A stretch of 64,000 bases of DNA from Pseudomonas lurida (GCF_002563895.1 NZ_PDJB01000001.1:4137501-4201500); one strand, 5' to 3'; positions 1 through 8,351 are shown, counted from the first letter of the stretch. Program-made: numbers and translations. The notes: generated from the letters alone by a model not told the origin.

Positions 1-1
1 G

Positions 2-982
2 CTTTCGGAGCCGATGTTCCTCGATGGTCACCGCCTGCAGGTCACGCCAAGTATTGGCGTGGCGCTGATTCCCGATCACGGCTCTACGCCTGCGGACTTG
101 CTCAAGCGTGCCGATATCGCCCTGTACCGCGCCAAGGATTCAGGGCGCAACACCACGCAGATGTTCCACCACAGCATGCAAAAAACCGCCAGCGAACGCC
201 TGCGGATGGAGACCGACCTGCGCCTGGCCTTGTCGCGTGGAGAGTTCAGCGTGCATTACCAGCCGCAGGTGGATGCGCGTGGCAACCGGATTGTCGGCGC
301 CGAAGCCCTGGTGCGCTGGCAGCATCCGCAACTGGGCGCGCAGTCGCCGTCCGAATTCATCAAGGTGCTCGAAGACAGCGGCTTGATCCTGGAAGTCGGC
401 ACCTGGATCCTTGATGAAGCCTGCGCGGCCTTTGAGCAATTGATCGCGGAAGGTTTGGTGGACCCGTTGAATTTCAGCCTGTGCGTGAACATCAGCCCTC
501 GGCAGTTTCGCCAGAACGACTTCGTGGAACGGGTGGAGCGCAGCCTCAAGCAGCACCAGCTGCCGTTCAGCCTGCTGAAGCTGGAAATCACCGAGGGCAT
601 CGTTATTCAGAACCTGGACGACACCATCAGCAAGATGCGCCGCCTGAAAAAGCTGGGTGTGAGCTTTGCGATGGATGACTTCGGGACCGGCTACTCGTCG
701 CTCACTTACCTCAAGCGCCTGCCGGTGGATGCGCTGAAGATCGACCAGTCCTTCGTGCGCGACGCCACCCATGACCCCAACGACGCCGAGATCATCCGCG
801 CTATCGTCGCCATGGCCCGCAGCTTGAACCTGGAGGTGATTGCCGAAGGCGTGGAAACCCAGGACCAACTGGCCTTCCTGCAGGGCCTGGGCTGCCATCT
901 GTACCAAGGGTATCTGCACAGCCGCCCGCTGCCCATGATCGGATTCAGGGAGCGCCTGCTCGCGGGCGACGGCCGGGCTTAA
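2..982 (+). CDS. GGDEF-EAL diguanylate cyclase/phosphodiesterase, 3' part
   Basis: This is the C-terminal part of a cyclic-di-GMP enzyme; the reading frame is open to the window edge, so the true start lies upstream. The first ~45 visible residues are the tail of a GGDEF domain (TPSIGVALIPDHG, then ADIALYRAKDSGRN). A full EAL domain follows. Counting from the ATG at 14, the EAL signature (EALVRWQHP) is at residues 97-105, NISPRQF is at 159-165 and the metal-binding DDFGTGYSSL is at 221-230, then KIDQSF and EGVET. All the usual catalytic motifs are present, so the EAL domain is predicted to hydrolyse c-di-GMP to pGpG. GGDEF activity cannot be judged because its active-site loop is outside the window. 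Its TAA stop shares two bases with the stop of the convergent gene on the minus strand. Confidence 0.93.
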   Translation, partial: LSEPMFLDGHRLQVTPSIGVALIPDHGSTPADLLKRADIALYRAKDSGRNTTQMFHHSMQKTASERLRMETDLRLALSRGEFSVHYQPQVDARGNRIVGAEALVRWQHPQLGAQSPSEFIKVLEDSGLILEVGTWILDEACAAFEQLIAEGLVDPLNFSLCVNISPRQFRQNDFVERVERSLKQHQLPFSLLKLEITEGIVIQNLDDTISKMRRLKKLGVSFAMDDFGTGYSSLTYLKRLPVDALKIDQSFVRDATHDPNDAEIIRAIVAMARSLNLEVIAEGVETQDQLAFLQGLGCHLYQGYLHSRPLPMIGFRERLLAGDGRA

Positions 983-2922
983 ACCAGCTTGAGTGCGTCA
1001 ACGCCCTGTTGCATCCAGCGCGAGCTTTTCAAGTCGCGCCTGGCGCCATACTCATCCAGCGCGCCCTCTACAACGACGACCGAATGCCAGGCGTCCGCCA
1101 GGGTGCCTGGCACGCCTGACGCCAGTTCCTGCACGCTGCTGGAGCGAGTAAAAGCGTACAAGCCAAGACGGCGCAATGACTCACCCGGACTTTCACCGTC
1201 GTTCAGCGTCTGCAGGGCGACGTCATAACCGGCAGCGGCGCGAAACTCATGGTTTTCCAGCTGGGCCCGCTTGGCGCTCGCCGCGTAAAGGAATACGGCA
1301 TCAGCCACCAGACCTTTATCCGCACCACGGAAATTGGCCGCTGCACGGGCGATTTCCAGCTCGGCATGGGTGAGGTACACCGTGCAGTTGTCACGCATGG
1401 TGATGGTAAAACCCTTCGGCGTTTCAGTGACACGCTTGTAGATGCCGGTCGGGTTTTGCCCGTACTTCATCATCGCCGCCTTGATCGCCGACACCGTGAC
1501 ACAGTTGCCCTGCGCGCCTTGATAGAAACCCGACCAGATATTCACCGGCGGGACACCCACGGACGCCGCCGGGAACCGGGCAGGCCTGCCGCTGGCGGGG
1601 TCGACGGGCATATCGGCGGCAAGTTGGTAGCCATAGTCCTTGCCGACGGGCTCCGTCTGTCCATTGCGATGCTTGATCCCCTCCACCACCAGCGCGCCCG
1701 CCGTGTCAAAGGGGCTGATGACGCCAACGCTGCCGGGCTGGCGCAGCTGATCGGGTTGCACAAACCGCAGATAGCCCATCAGGCCCATGCCCTTCAACAC
1801 GTTGTAAAGGTGCTCTGCGCGCAAGGTCTTCGATAACGCCGCATCAAACAGCATATTGCCTTCGACTTGCTTGCGCTTGGCAAAGGCCGCCAACATGAAA
1901 TTGGCGGCGCAGATCATCGGCGCATCAGCACCGGTAAATCGCGTGGCTTTGGCAGTGAGCGCCAGCTCCTGCCTTGACAGCTTCACTTCAAAGCCATCTT
2001 TGAGGGTGACATTGTAACCGTCCGCCAGGGTCTCGATTTTTTCAAGCATGTCAGCGGGTGAACGACCAAACCTGAGCATCATCATCTTGATCACTGCGAC
2101 ATGGCTGCTCAAATCGACTACTTCGCCGAAATGCCGCAAGGGCGTGTTGAAGCCCTGCAAAACCTCGGAAGCCTGGGGACGCGAACGCGTCGTGGACGGG
2201 CCGGTGCTTGGCAAAACGTTCGCAGGGGCAGCAAGAGGTGGAACCCGATCCTGGATAACGCGGCGTTTTGGCGCGCTATCGTTCACCAGCACATACACGT
2301 AGTGGCTACGACCGGGTGAGCCCTCCCTGCCGAACTGGTGCGCCTTGCCCGCCTGAATAAGCTGCGAACCAAAGTCATAGCTGTCCGCCACCCCCACCCC
2401 GCCTTCGGCGATAACGTTTGCAGTGAAAACGCGCTGGAGATGCCCGGACATGCCCATGCCCTTGAACAGGTTGTAGGCGGTTTCACCCTGCAAGGACGTG
2501 GCCAGGACCGACTCGAAAGCAGGTCGATCACCAGCGCTGCCACTGCCCAACTGTTTGCGCTTGATGAACGCAGCCAGCGCGAAATGGGCACTGACCACTG
2601 CACCCTTGTCGTCGCCGGTAAACCGTGACGCAGTGGCTGCCTGTTGCAACTCCTGTGCGGAAAGATGCAGCCGGTAACCATCTTTCATGGTCACGGCATA
2701 GCCATCACCGCGGCCCTGTATATCGTCGAAAAAATCCGCAGGACGCGCTCCAAAAGTATGCATCACCAGCCTGATCACGGCACTGTGCGAGCTCGCATTG
2801 AAATACTCACCGAAACCACGCTCCGGGGCATCAAACGCTGGAATGCGAGAGGTGCCTGAAGGGATTGATAGCGGTGTGGCCATGGGGTTTGAGCGAGCGG
2901 AAGATCCAATCGCAGTACTCAT
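979..2922 (-). CDS. Triple papain/calpain-like domain protein, candidate type III effector
   Basis: A 647-residue protein I cannot assign to a named family. It holds three copies of a ~170-residue domain, starting near residues 36, 260 and 462 and separated by Pro/Ser-rich linkers. The third copy has Gln468-x5-Cys474 in a calpain/papain-like helix start (QGAQGNCVTVSAIKAAM) and a late His613 in HSVVVVEG, which looks like a cysteine-peptidase oxyanion Gln, nucleophile and general base. In copies one and two the aligned Cys is Ser (S44 and S272), and the His is missing from copy two. The N-terminus is Ser/Thr/Pro-rich with no Sec signal, as in type III effectors. The ATG has AGGT seven bases upstream. 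It is the last gene of a three-gene operon behind an hrp box, 65 bp after its single-domain paralogue. Protease activity and secretion are inferred. Confidence 0.85.
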   Translation of the reverse strand: MSTAIGSSARSNPMATPLSIPSGTSRIPAFDAPERGFGEYFNASSHSAVIRLVMHTFGARPADFFDDIQGRGDGYAVTMKDGYRLHLSAQELQQAATASRFTGDDKGAVVSAHFALAAFIKRKQLGSGSAGDRPAFESVLATSLQGETAYNLFKGMGMSGHLQRVFTANVIAEGGVGVADSYDFGSQLIQAGKAHQFGREGSPGRSHYVYVLVNDSAPKRRVIQDRVPPLAAPANVLPSTGPSTTRSRPQASEVLQGFNTPLRHFGEVVDLSSHVAVIKMMMLRFGRSPADMLEKIETLADGYNVTLKDGFEVKLSRQELALTAKATRFTGADAPMICAANFMLAAFAKRKQVEGNMLFDAALSKTLRAEHLYNVLKGMGLMGYLRFVQPDQLRQPGSVGVISPFDTAGALVVEGIKHRNGQTEPVGKDYGYQLAADMPVDPASGRPARFPAASVGVPPVNIWSGFYQGAQGNCVTVSAIKAAMMKYGQNPTGIYKRVTETPKGFTITMRDNCTVYLTHAELEIARAAANFRGADKGLVADAVFLYAASAKRAQLENHEFRAAAGYDVALQTLNDGESPGESLRRLGLYAFTRSSSVQELASGVPGTLADAWHSVVVVEGALDEYGARRDLKSSRWMQQGVDALKLV

Positions 2923-2987
2923 ATCGTTACCTGGCTATGAAATAGGTGGACGTGTTGGCGACCGTTAGTCCAGAGCAAGCGGCGTTG

Positions 2988-3938
2988 TCAGATCAACGCA
3001 ATGGCTTGCCCGTTGGTGGGTCGGCCACCTTTGCGCCCGAAGATTTCTTCACTGCCCTCCACGACGGCCACCGAATGCCCGCGCCTGTTGACCATACCGA
3101 TCAACGACTTATCGGCGAAGGCACGCACCGAAACGTGCCTCATGTAATCTTTTAACCCCAGTCGCTTGAAACCCTCTCCCGGCCCCCATTCATCCTCACC
3201 ATCGTTAAGGCTTCTGATAGCGGCGTTGAAACTTCTTCTCGCCCACCCATCATTGTTTTCAATTTGCGCCCGCTTGGCAGAACACGCGAACAGGAAGTGT
3301 GCATCCTTGAGCATTTCCGGATCATTCAGCCCGACAAAGTTTGAACCACGAACAGCGCTATTCAACTCAGCGTGTGTCAGTTTCAATTCGAAACCATCGC
3401 GCATGACCACGTTATAACCCTCTGCAACTTTCTCGACAGACGTGTAGATATCCATGGGGCTTTGGCCAAACTTCATCATCGCCGCCTTGATGGCAGAAAT
3501 GGTCACGCAATTACCATTTTTCCCTTGGCGAAAACCGTTCCAGATATTGTCGGGTTTTGCACCGTTACGTTTAGTGGACAGTTCAGACAGGGGCTCGCTT
3601 CGCTTATTGACCCGTGTTCGCGCGTGAGTGGGTAACACATGGGGCTGCGTGAGCGTTATATCGCTGCTTTTCGGGGCTGACGGGAGTCCACCTGTGAGCA
3701 ACAGGGACTGCAACTGGCTGAATAACGTCATGAACAGGTTGACCAGGCGCCCCATCAAGGCCGCAGGGTCTGCGTTATCGCCGGCCCTTTCGGACTTGGC
3801 GCCTAGGCGTGCAGCCTGTGTTTCAGTGCTGGATGTGTGCGGGCCTACAGTCTCCAACGACGCAGGCGCTGAATACGCTGACACCTGGCAAGGATCAACG
3901 ACCGGCTGTGCAAAACGGTTTTGGCTTATCGATAACAT
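2988..3938 (-). CDS. Single papain/calpain-like domain protein, candidate type III effector
   Basis: A 316-residue paralogue of the downstream triple-domain protein. Residues 1-55 are Ser/Ala-rich with no Sec signal. Residues 60-82 form a hydrophobic amphipathic helix (LMGRLVNLFMTLFSQLQSLL). A basic linker leads to one domain at 132-316, with Gln138, Cys144 (QGKNGNCVTISAIKAAM), the shared core LTHAEL and SAKRAQ, and His288 in GHSVAVVEG. The Gln-x5-Cys...His order is that of papain-fold peptidases, but no third catalytic residue can be fixed by eye. The ATG is preceded by AAAGAGG at eight bases. It lies 79 bp after the proline-rich first gene and 65 bp before the triple-domain gene, on the same strand with no visible terminator, so co-transcription from the hrp box is likely. 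Function is inferred; a non-catalytic adaptor or acyltransferase fold is the main alternative. Confidence 0.85.
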   Translation of the reverse strand: MLSISQNRFAQPVVDPCQVSAYSAPASLETVGPHTSSTETQAARLGAKSERAGDNADPAALMGRLVNLFMTLFSQLQSLLLTGGLPSAPKSSDITLTQPHVLPTHARTRVNKRSEPLSELSTKRNGAKPDNIWNGFRQGKNGNCVTISAIKAAMMKFGQSPMDIYTSVEKVAEGYNVVMRDGFELKLTHAELNSAVRGSNFVGLNDPEMLKDAHFLFACSAKRAQIENNDGWARRSFNAAIRSLNDGEDEWGPGEGFKRLGLKDYMRHVSVRAFADKSLIGMVNRRGHSVAVVEGSEEIFGRKGGRPTNGQAIALI

Positions 3939-4017
3939 GCGTCAAACCTCTTTGAGTACTCCCTGGCCGCGCGGGTCAAGGAGCGAACTGGGTATTCAAT
4001 GCCTCAAGACCGCAAGC

Positions 4018-4764
4018 TCAAAAGCGCGAACGAAGACTGGGCCTCGCGGCTCGGGGGTTACCTGAAAGGCCCCCGGAGTGCCTATTGAAATCATCCGTTT
4101 CATGAGGCGCGGGACGGGAAAGGTCCGGAGTGGGCCGGGTATCAGATTGAAGATCCAACGGCGTCAGCGTGAGCGGTGGCTGCGGCGATGGTTGCGAATC
4201 GACCTTTAGAGCGGGCTGGGCCTGTGGCGCAACGCCTTCATCGGTATGTGGGCAGTGACAAGTCTGGACCTGCACCGTCACGTTGATATCAGGCGTCAGC
4301 TGGGTATTGAGCTTGCCGCCAGGGGCGAGGGTTACCTGGGCGCTCCCATCCGACACGCGCCTCTGCACGCCCGGCCTCACCTGTGGCTGGTTATCGACGC
4401 TGGACATCACTTGGGGCTGTGCGTCTGCATCCGGGGCAACCTTGGCGTCAGGCCCAGGCGTCACCGGGTGCTGAGCCTCCAGCTCACCGGCCAACGGGGG
4501 AAGCCGCCCCATACCGGCAAGCAGGCTACGCATCGCCTTGACCGCGAACTCAAACAGGGCAAATAACTTTTCCAGGGATTCCTTATTCACGCTCACCGTA
4601 TGTTCTGTTGACGCTGGACGTCCGTCTTTTAGAGACGTATTCAAATTGCCCACCGAAGCGGACGGCGCCCCCTCAAGCGACTTATTCACCCGCACAGAGG
4701 AGTGACCAAGTTGCGCGTAGTCTGTACTTCCGGGCATGAACTGCTGACGCGATACATTAGGCAT
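4018..4764 (-). CDS. Proline-rich protein, first gene of hrp-box operon
   Basis: A 248-residue protein of unknown family. I start it at the ATG at 4764 because AAGGA lies eight bases upstream; an in-frame TTG at 4854 would leave almost no leader after the hrp-box promoter. There is no Sec signal and the N-terminus (MPNVSRQQFMPGSTDYAQ) is polar, as in type III substrates. Residues ~65-95 form a predicted helix (ESLEKLFALFEFAVKAMRSL) at the place where the next protein has its amphipathic helix. The rest is low-complexity, rich in Pro, Gln, Asp and Val, with short repeated phrases such as QPQVM/QPQVR. It could be a secreted helper, a harpin-like protein or a partner of the two downstream proteins; the sequence does not decide. 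Confidence 0.78.
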   Translation of the reverse strand: MPNVSRQQFMPGSTDYAQLGHSSVRVNKSLEGAPSASVGNLNTSLKDGRPASTEHTVSVNKESLEKLFALFEFAVKAMRSLLAGMGRLPPLAGELEAQHPVTPGPDAKVAPDADAQPQVMSSVDNQPQVRPGVQRRVSDGSAQVTLAPGGKLNTQLTPDINVTVQVQTCHCPHTDEGVAPQAQPALKVDSQPSPQPPLTLTPLDLQSDTRPTPDLSRPAPHETDDFNRHSGGLSGNPRAARPSLRSRF

Positions 4765-4864
4765 ATTGTTATTCCTTAAACGGTACCCGCCCCCACCGTT
4801 GCGGAAGAGGGGCACTGATTGACTCGAAGTTAGAAACATCGGTGAGTTCGACAAACTCGCTAGA

Positions 4865-4892
4865 TTCGTGGGACTTAACCGCGATGAGTTCC
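4865..4892 (-). promoter_or_regulatory. hrp box (HrpL-type ECF sigma promoter)
   Basis: Read on the minus strand this is GGAACT, 15 bases, CCACGAA. It fits the published hrp-box consensus GGAAC(C/T)-N15/16-CCACNNA at every constrained base. The CCAC half ends about 100 bp upstream of the ATG at 4764, giving an expected leader of roughly 90 nt. It is the only good match I found upstream of these genes. Confidence 0.8.
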
Positions 4893-5212
4893 GAAGATTC
4901 GCAGTTCACATAAGGAAACTAAAATGACCGGCTGAGAGTTTTCCCATGGACATTCAATGAATCACCGAGGCGCGACGTCAACATTCGCCCAACGAGTGCA
5001 CATACCAGGTAACACCTCGGGAACAAAGCAACGTGAAGAAAACAATAACCCGATCGAATTCATAGAACTTATGGTATTTGACGCGCCCGCTGTTAATTGC
5101 ACTGCCACCTTGCGCCCAACACCTTGAACTTCGTCGCCATCCACTCAGTGCCCTACGTTTCGAAAGACAGTCCGACTCTCGGTTGGTTATGTCTCAACGT
5201 ATCTTTTCAGAC
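4893..5212. other. Gene-free stretch upstream of the hrp-box operon
   Basis: About 320 bp between the hrp box and the dusC terminator. It is AT-richer than its surroundings. The short open frames here have no ribosome binding site and no recognisable protein features. I see no further regulatory site. Confidence 0.5.
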
Positions 5213-5237
5213 AAAAAAAAGGCGCCTTTCGGCGCCC
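5213..5237 (-). terminator. Rho-independent terminator of the dusC operon
   Basis: On the minus strand GGGCGCC-GAAA-GGCGCC forms a GC-rich hairpin with a tetraloop, followed by eight T. It lies about 20 bp after the dusC stop codon. Confidence 0.92.
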
Positions 5238-5259
5238 GTTACAGCAACAGGTGAAGCAC

Positions 5260-6252
5260 TTATAGCGCGTGAGCCTGACGGTGCAATGCCACCGACTCTT
5301 CGCTCTGGCTGGGCATACCCAGCAAACGTCCGACCTGCTCCAGGTCGGTCTCCCGACGCATCAGGGTAAATAACTCCACCGCTTCGGGGTAATTGCGCGT
5401 GAGCATCGCCAGCCATTGCTTCAAGCGCCCGGGCGCTTGACGCTCGGTCAGTTGCGCCACTGACTGGGCCCAGAAATCCTGGAGCATGGGCTGCATCTCG
5501 GCCCAGGTCATCTCAACCACCTCCTCACCCGCCCGCGCCGCCGCAATCTGCCGCGCCAGGTCCGGCCGCGCAACCAGGCCACGGCCGAGCATGATGTCTT
5601 CGACGCCACTGATCTCGCGACACCGCTTCCAGTCTTCGACGCTCCAGATATCGCCATTGGCGAACACCGGCACCTTGACCACGTCCTGGACGCGCGGGAT
5701 CCATTCCCAGTGGGCCGGCGGCTTGTAGCCATCGGCCTTGGTACGGGCATGCACCACGATATGCGCCGCACCACCTTCGGCCAGCGCCGTGGCGCACACC
5801 AGGGCGCCGTCCGGGCTATCGAAGCCCAGGCGCATCTTGGCCGTGACCGGGATGTGGGCCGGCACGGCGCGGCGTACGTGCTCGACGATCTGGTTGAGCA
5901 GCTCCGGCTCCTTGAGCAGCACCGCCCCGCCCCGGGACTTATTGACGGTCTTGGCTGGGCAGCCGAAATTGAGGTCGATGACTTGCGAACCCAGCTCACA
6001 GGCCAGCGCGGCGTTTTCCGCCAGGCATACCGGGTCGGAACCGAGCAGTTGAACACGCAGCGGTACACCGGCGGCGGTGTGAGCACCGTGCAGCAATTCG
6101 GGGGCAAGCTTGTGGAAGTACGCCGGGGTGAGCAGGCGGTCGTTGACGCGGATGAACTCGGTCACGCACCAGTCGATACCGCCGACACGGGTCAGCACGT
6201 CCCGCAGGATGTTGTCGACCAACCCCTCCATGGGCGCCAAAGCAATTTGCAT
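5260..6252 (-). CDS. dusC: tRNA-dihydrouridine(16) synthase DusC
   Basis: FMN-dependent enzyme that reduces uridine 16 in the tRNA D-loop with NADPH, in the cytoplasm. The protein begins [13 protein letters not shown] and has the Dus hallmarks in order: ~100 residues in, [16 protein letters not shown] with the catalytic Cys; then [28 protein letters not shown] and [12 protein letters not shown] (FMN phosphate binding). The [14 protein letters not shown] stretch and the length (330 residues) point to DusC rather than DusA or DusB. A GTG three codons upstream is also possible, but the ATG gives the usual N-terminus. It is the last gene of the TetR-hydrolase-thioesterase run, 55 bp after the thioesterase, and ends at a strong terminator. 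Confidence 0.95.
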   Translation of the reverse strand: MQIALAPMEGLVDNILRDVLTRVGGIDWCVTEFIRVNDRLLTPAYFHKLAPELLHGAHTAAGVPLRVQLLGSDPVCLAENAALACELGSQVIDLNFGCPAKTVNKSRGGAVLLKEPELLNQIVEHVRRAVPAHIPVTAKMRLGFDSPDGALVCATALAEGGAAHIVVHARTKADGYKPPAHWEWIPRVQDVVKVPVFANGDIWSVEDWKRCREISGVEDIMLGRGLVARPDLARQIAAARAGEEVVEMTWAEMQPMLQDFWAQSVAQLTERQAPGRLKQWLAMLTRNYPEAVELFTLMRRETDLEQVGRLLGMPSQSEESVALHRQAHAL

Positions 6253-6307
6253 GGAAAACACTCAACAAAAATCGTGGCGCAGTTTACTGGGTTTCCTACG
6301 GCAACCG

Positions 6308-6742
6308 TTAACCCCCCGTCAGGGCAGGGCCGTAACCGTCGAGAAACTCGGCGGGCATGCGCTTGGGCTTGCCGCTGGACAGTTCGATGCAGACAAACGT
6401 GGTTTGCGCACGCAGCAAGGTGACACCGTCGCGGGGGCGAAGCAGCTGGAAGCGCCGGGTCATCTTCAGGCGCTGGTCCCAGTCGACGATCCAGGTGGCC
6501 AGTTGCAGCTCGTCGCCTTCATAGCCTGCGGCCAGGTAGTCGATCTCGTGCCGCACCACGGCCATTGCGCGATCCAGGCGGCGATACTCGGTGAGGTCCA
6601 GGCCCAGGCGCTGGGAGTGCCGCCAGGCGCAGCGCTCCAGCCAGGATACGTACACCGCGTTATTGGCGTGTCCCAGGCCGTCGATGTCTTCAGGTGCAAC
6701 CTGCAGATCAATGATAAACGGCGTTGCCATATCCCAGCCCAT
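6308..6742 (-). CDS. Acyl-CoA thioesterase, YbgC/4HBT hotdog family
   Basis: A 144-residue hotdog-fold protein expected to hydrolyse acyl-CoA thioesters in the cytoplasm. Near the N-terminus DIDGLGHANNAVYVSWLERCAW matches the 4-hydroxybenzoyl-CoA thioesterase pattern D-x-(x)-GH-x-NN-x-x-Y, where the Asp is the catalytic residue; FVCIELSSGKPKRMP is the usual C-terminal strand and loop. I start at the ATG at 6742 because GGGAG lies six bases upstream; the ATG at 6730 is an alternative. It lies between an alpha/beta hydrolase (40 bp) and dusC (55 bp) on the same strand. The natural substrate is not shown by the sequence. Confidence 0.85.
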   Translation of the reverse strand: MGWDMATPFIIDLQVAPEDIDGLGHANNAVYVSWLERCAWRHSQRLGLDLTEYRRLDRAMAVVRHEIDYLAAGYEGDELQLATWIVDWDQRLKMTRRFQLLRPRDGVTLLRAQTTFVCIELSSGKPKRMPAEFLDGYGPALTGG

Positions 6743-6782
6743 GCCTTGCTCCCAGTCGATTAATGTCGGCGGGGAGAGTGTA

Positions 6783-7616
6783 TCAGGCGGTTTGCCGCTC
6801 CTGTAGACGACGGCCGGCCAGCAGCGCCAGCACGGCGTCGACCACACGCGGATCGGCCAGCACTTTCTGGTGACCACCCTGCTCCAGGCGCAGCAGGCGA
6901 CTGTCGAACCAGGCTTCATGGATGGCTTGGGATGCCTTGACCGGAACGAACGTATCGTCCTCGGCATGCACGATCAGGCCGGGGATATTCATCTGGTAGT
7001 GAGCGACGTCCAAGTGCTTGAGGGGCATCCCGAAGGCCATCTCGACTTCCTGGATAAACGCCGAGCGCGCGCGCGCCGGCAAACCGACCATCCTGGTAAA
7101 GCCACGCAGCACATCGAGAAAGCGCGAAGGCGCGGCGATGCTCACCAACGCTTCGGTACGCAGGCCCAACTGCACCGCCAGCATCGCACTGGCACCGCCC
7201 ATGGAATGGCCGATCACAGCGTGCAGCGGCGGCAACTCGGCGGCCGCCTCAAGCATGGCGCGCGCAAACAGCAGCACATGGGCTTCACGCCCCGGCGACC
7301 GGCCATGGGCGGGACCGTCCAGGGCTATCACCGAGTAACCGTTAGCGACCAACGCCGTGATCAGACTGGCGAACTGCGTGGGCCGGCCTTCCCACCCGTG
7401 CATCAACAACACCGCAGGTCCCTGCCCCCAGCGCAAGGCGGACAAACCGAAGCGCAAGGTGATGCGCTCCGATTGCGCCAGCAGCGGCAACTCCCAGTCG
7501 CGCGGCGGCAAGTCGCGTGGCGTCATGAAGGCGCGACGCATCCGGCTGGCCACCGTTTGCGGTGCCAGGTGCCCCATAGTGCCGTTGAAGCGACGAATCC
7601 AGGTCAGCGTGCCCAT
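6783..7616 (-). CDS. Alpha/beta hydrolase
   Basis: A 277-residue serine hydrolase. The oxyanion region LLMHGWEGRP is near residue 71, the nucleophile elbow GHSMGG puts Ser138 in the catalytic position, IVHAEDDTFVP carries the likely acid, and GGHQKV near the C-terminus carries the His. There is no signal peptide, so it is cytoplasmic. The first ~55 residues before the core are an extra helical stretch. GAGG lies nine bases before the ATG. It sits 15 bp after the TetR gene and 40 bp before a thioesterase, so it is probably under that regulator. Substrate unknown; ester or lipid turnover fits the neighbours. Confidence 0.87.
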   Translation of the reverse strand: MGTLTWIRRFNGTMGHLAPQTVASRMRRAFMTPRDLPPRDWELPLLAQSERITLRFGLSALRWGQGPAVLLMHGWEGRPTQFASLITALVANGYSVIALDGPAHGRSPGREAHVLLFARAMLEAAAELPPLHAVIGHSMGGASAMLAVQLGLRTEALVSIAAPSRFLDVLRGFTRMVGLPARARSAFIQEVEMAFGMPLKHLDVAHYQMNIPGLIVHAEDDTFVPVKASQAIHEAWFDSRLLRLEQGGHQKVLADPRVVDAVLALLAGRRLQERQTA

Positions 7617-7631
7617 GATGCAGCCCTCTTC

Positions 7632-8171
7632 CTAGCGCACGGCCGATTTGGCAGCGCGCAGCACACGGTCAGACAATTCCCCCGGCCCTAACGCGCGAGC
7701 CAAGGACAGGCCACCGATCATCAGCGCCATGTCAGCCAGCGCTTTGTCGGTGTCCTCGGGGCTGGCAGCCAATTGGGCCGCCATCAGTTCGCAGTGCTCA
7801 TTCAGTGCCTGGCGAAACGTTTCCGGTAGACGGCTCATCTCGCCGACGGTCGCCGGGATCGGGCAAGCCTGGGCGGTTGAGTCACGGTGCTTGCGCGACA
7901 GGTAGAAGGCCGCCACCAGGCTTCTGCGCTCTTCTCCCGTCAGCTGTGAATCCATGTCGTCAATCGACGCACGACGCTTGGCCAGCAGCTGAGTGAAGGC
8001 CTCCAGCATCAGCGCGTCCTTGCTTTCAAAGTGGGCGTAGAAACCACCGACGGTCAGCCCCGCCGCCCCCATGACTTCCCCCACACTCGGCTCGGCCGGG
8101 CCGCGCTGGATCAACGCCGCGCTGGCGGCCTGCAGAATACGTTCGCGGGTTTGCGCTTTTTTATCGCTCAT
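7632..8171 (-). CDS. TetR-family transcriptional regulator
   Basis: A 179-residue regulator with an N-terminal helix-turn-helix (TRERILQAASAALIQRG, then AAGLTVGGFYAHFESKDAL) at residues ~7-53 and a ligand domain with TetR_C-like helices. Two ATG codons stand side by side; I take the second, at 8171, because GGAGG then has five bases of spacing instead of two. It is the first gene of a probable four-gene operon (TetR, hydrolase, thioesterase, dusC). A perfect inverted repeat 26 bp upstream of the start is the likely operator, so autorepression is expected. Confidence 0.93.
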   Translation of the reverse strand: MSDKKAQTRERILQAASAALIQRGPAEPSVGEVMGAAGLTVGGFYAHFESKDALMLEAFTQLLAKRRASIDDMDSQLTGEERRSLVAAFYLSRKHRDSTAQACPIPATVGEMSRLPETFRQALNEHCELMAAQLAASPEDTDKALADMALMIGGLSLARALGPGELSDRVLRAAKSAVR

Positions 8172-8196
8172 CATTGCCTCCGTCGTTCATGGGTTG

Positions 8197-8219
8197 AATA
8201 TTATTACCATAATAATATT
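8197..8219. promoter_or_regulatory. Palindromic operator upstream of the TetR gene
   Basis: Perfect inverted repeat with 10-base arms AATATTATTA and TAATAATATT around CCA. It lies between the TetR start and the terminator of the tRNA operon. Size and position fit a TetR dimer site; binding is inferred. Confidence 0.7.
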
Positions 8220-8290
8220 TCGCAAGCGACAGGCACGACCGTTGGTCAGAAGAGAAAAGGAATCAAAGGGAGGATTGGCCAAACGCCAGA

Positions 8291-8326
8291 CAAACAAAAG
8301 GGCCATTCAATAATTGAATGACCCTT
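8291..8326 (-). terminator. Terminator of the gltX-tRNA transcript
   Basis: On the minus strand AAGGGTCATTCAA-TTA-TTGAATGGCCCTT forms a 13-bp stem with one G-T pair, followed by TTTGTTTG. It is 26 bp after the last tRNA. Confidence 0.88.
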
Positions 8327-8351
8327 AAAAATCCCGCAGAGCGGGTAATCG

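Noticed and set aside
4765..4854. TTG-initiated 30-residue N-terminal extension of the proline-rich protein
   Set aside because: The TTG lies about 11 bp from the hrp box, leaving no room for a leader, whereas the ATG at 4764 has a good AAGGA.
4962..5144. 60-codon open frame on the minus strand between the hrp box and dusC
   Set aside because: No ribosome binding site, no protein features, located upstream of the hrp-box promoter.
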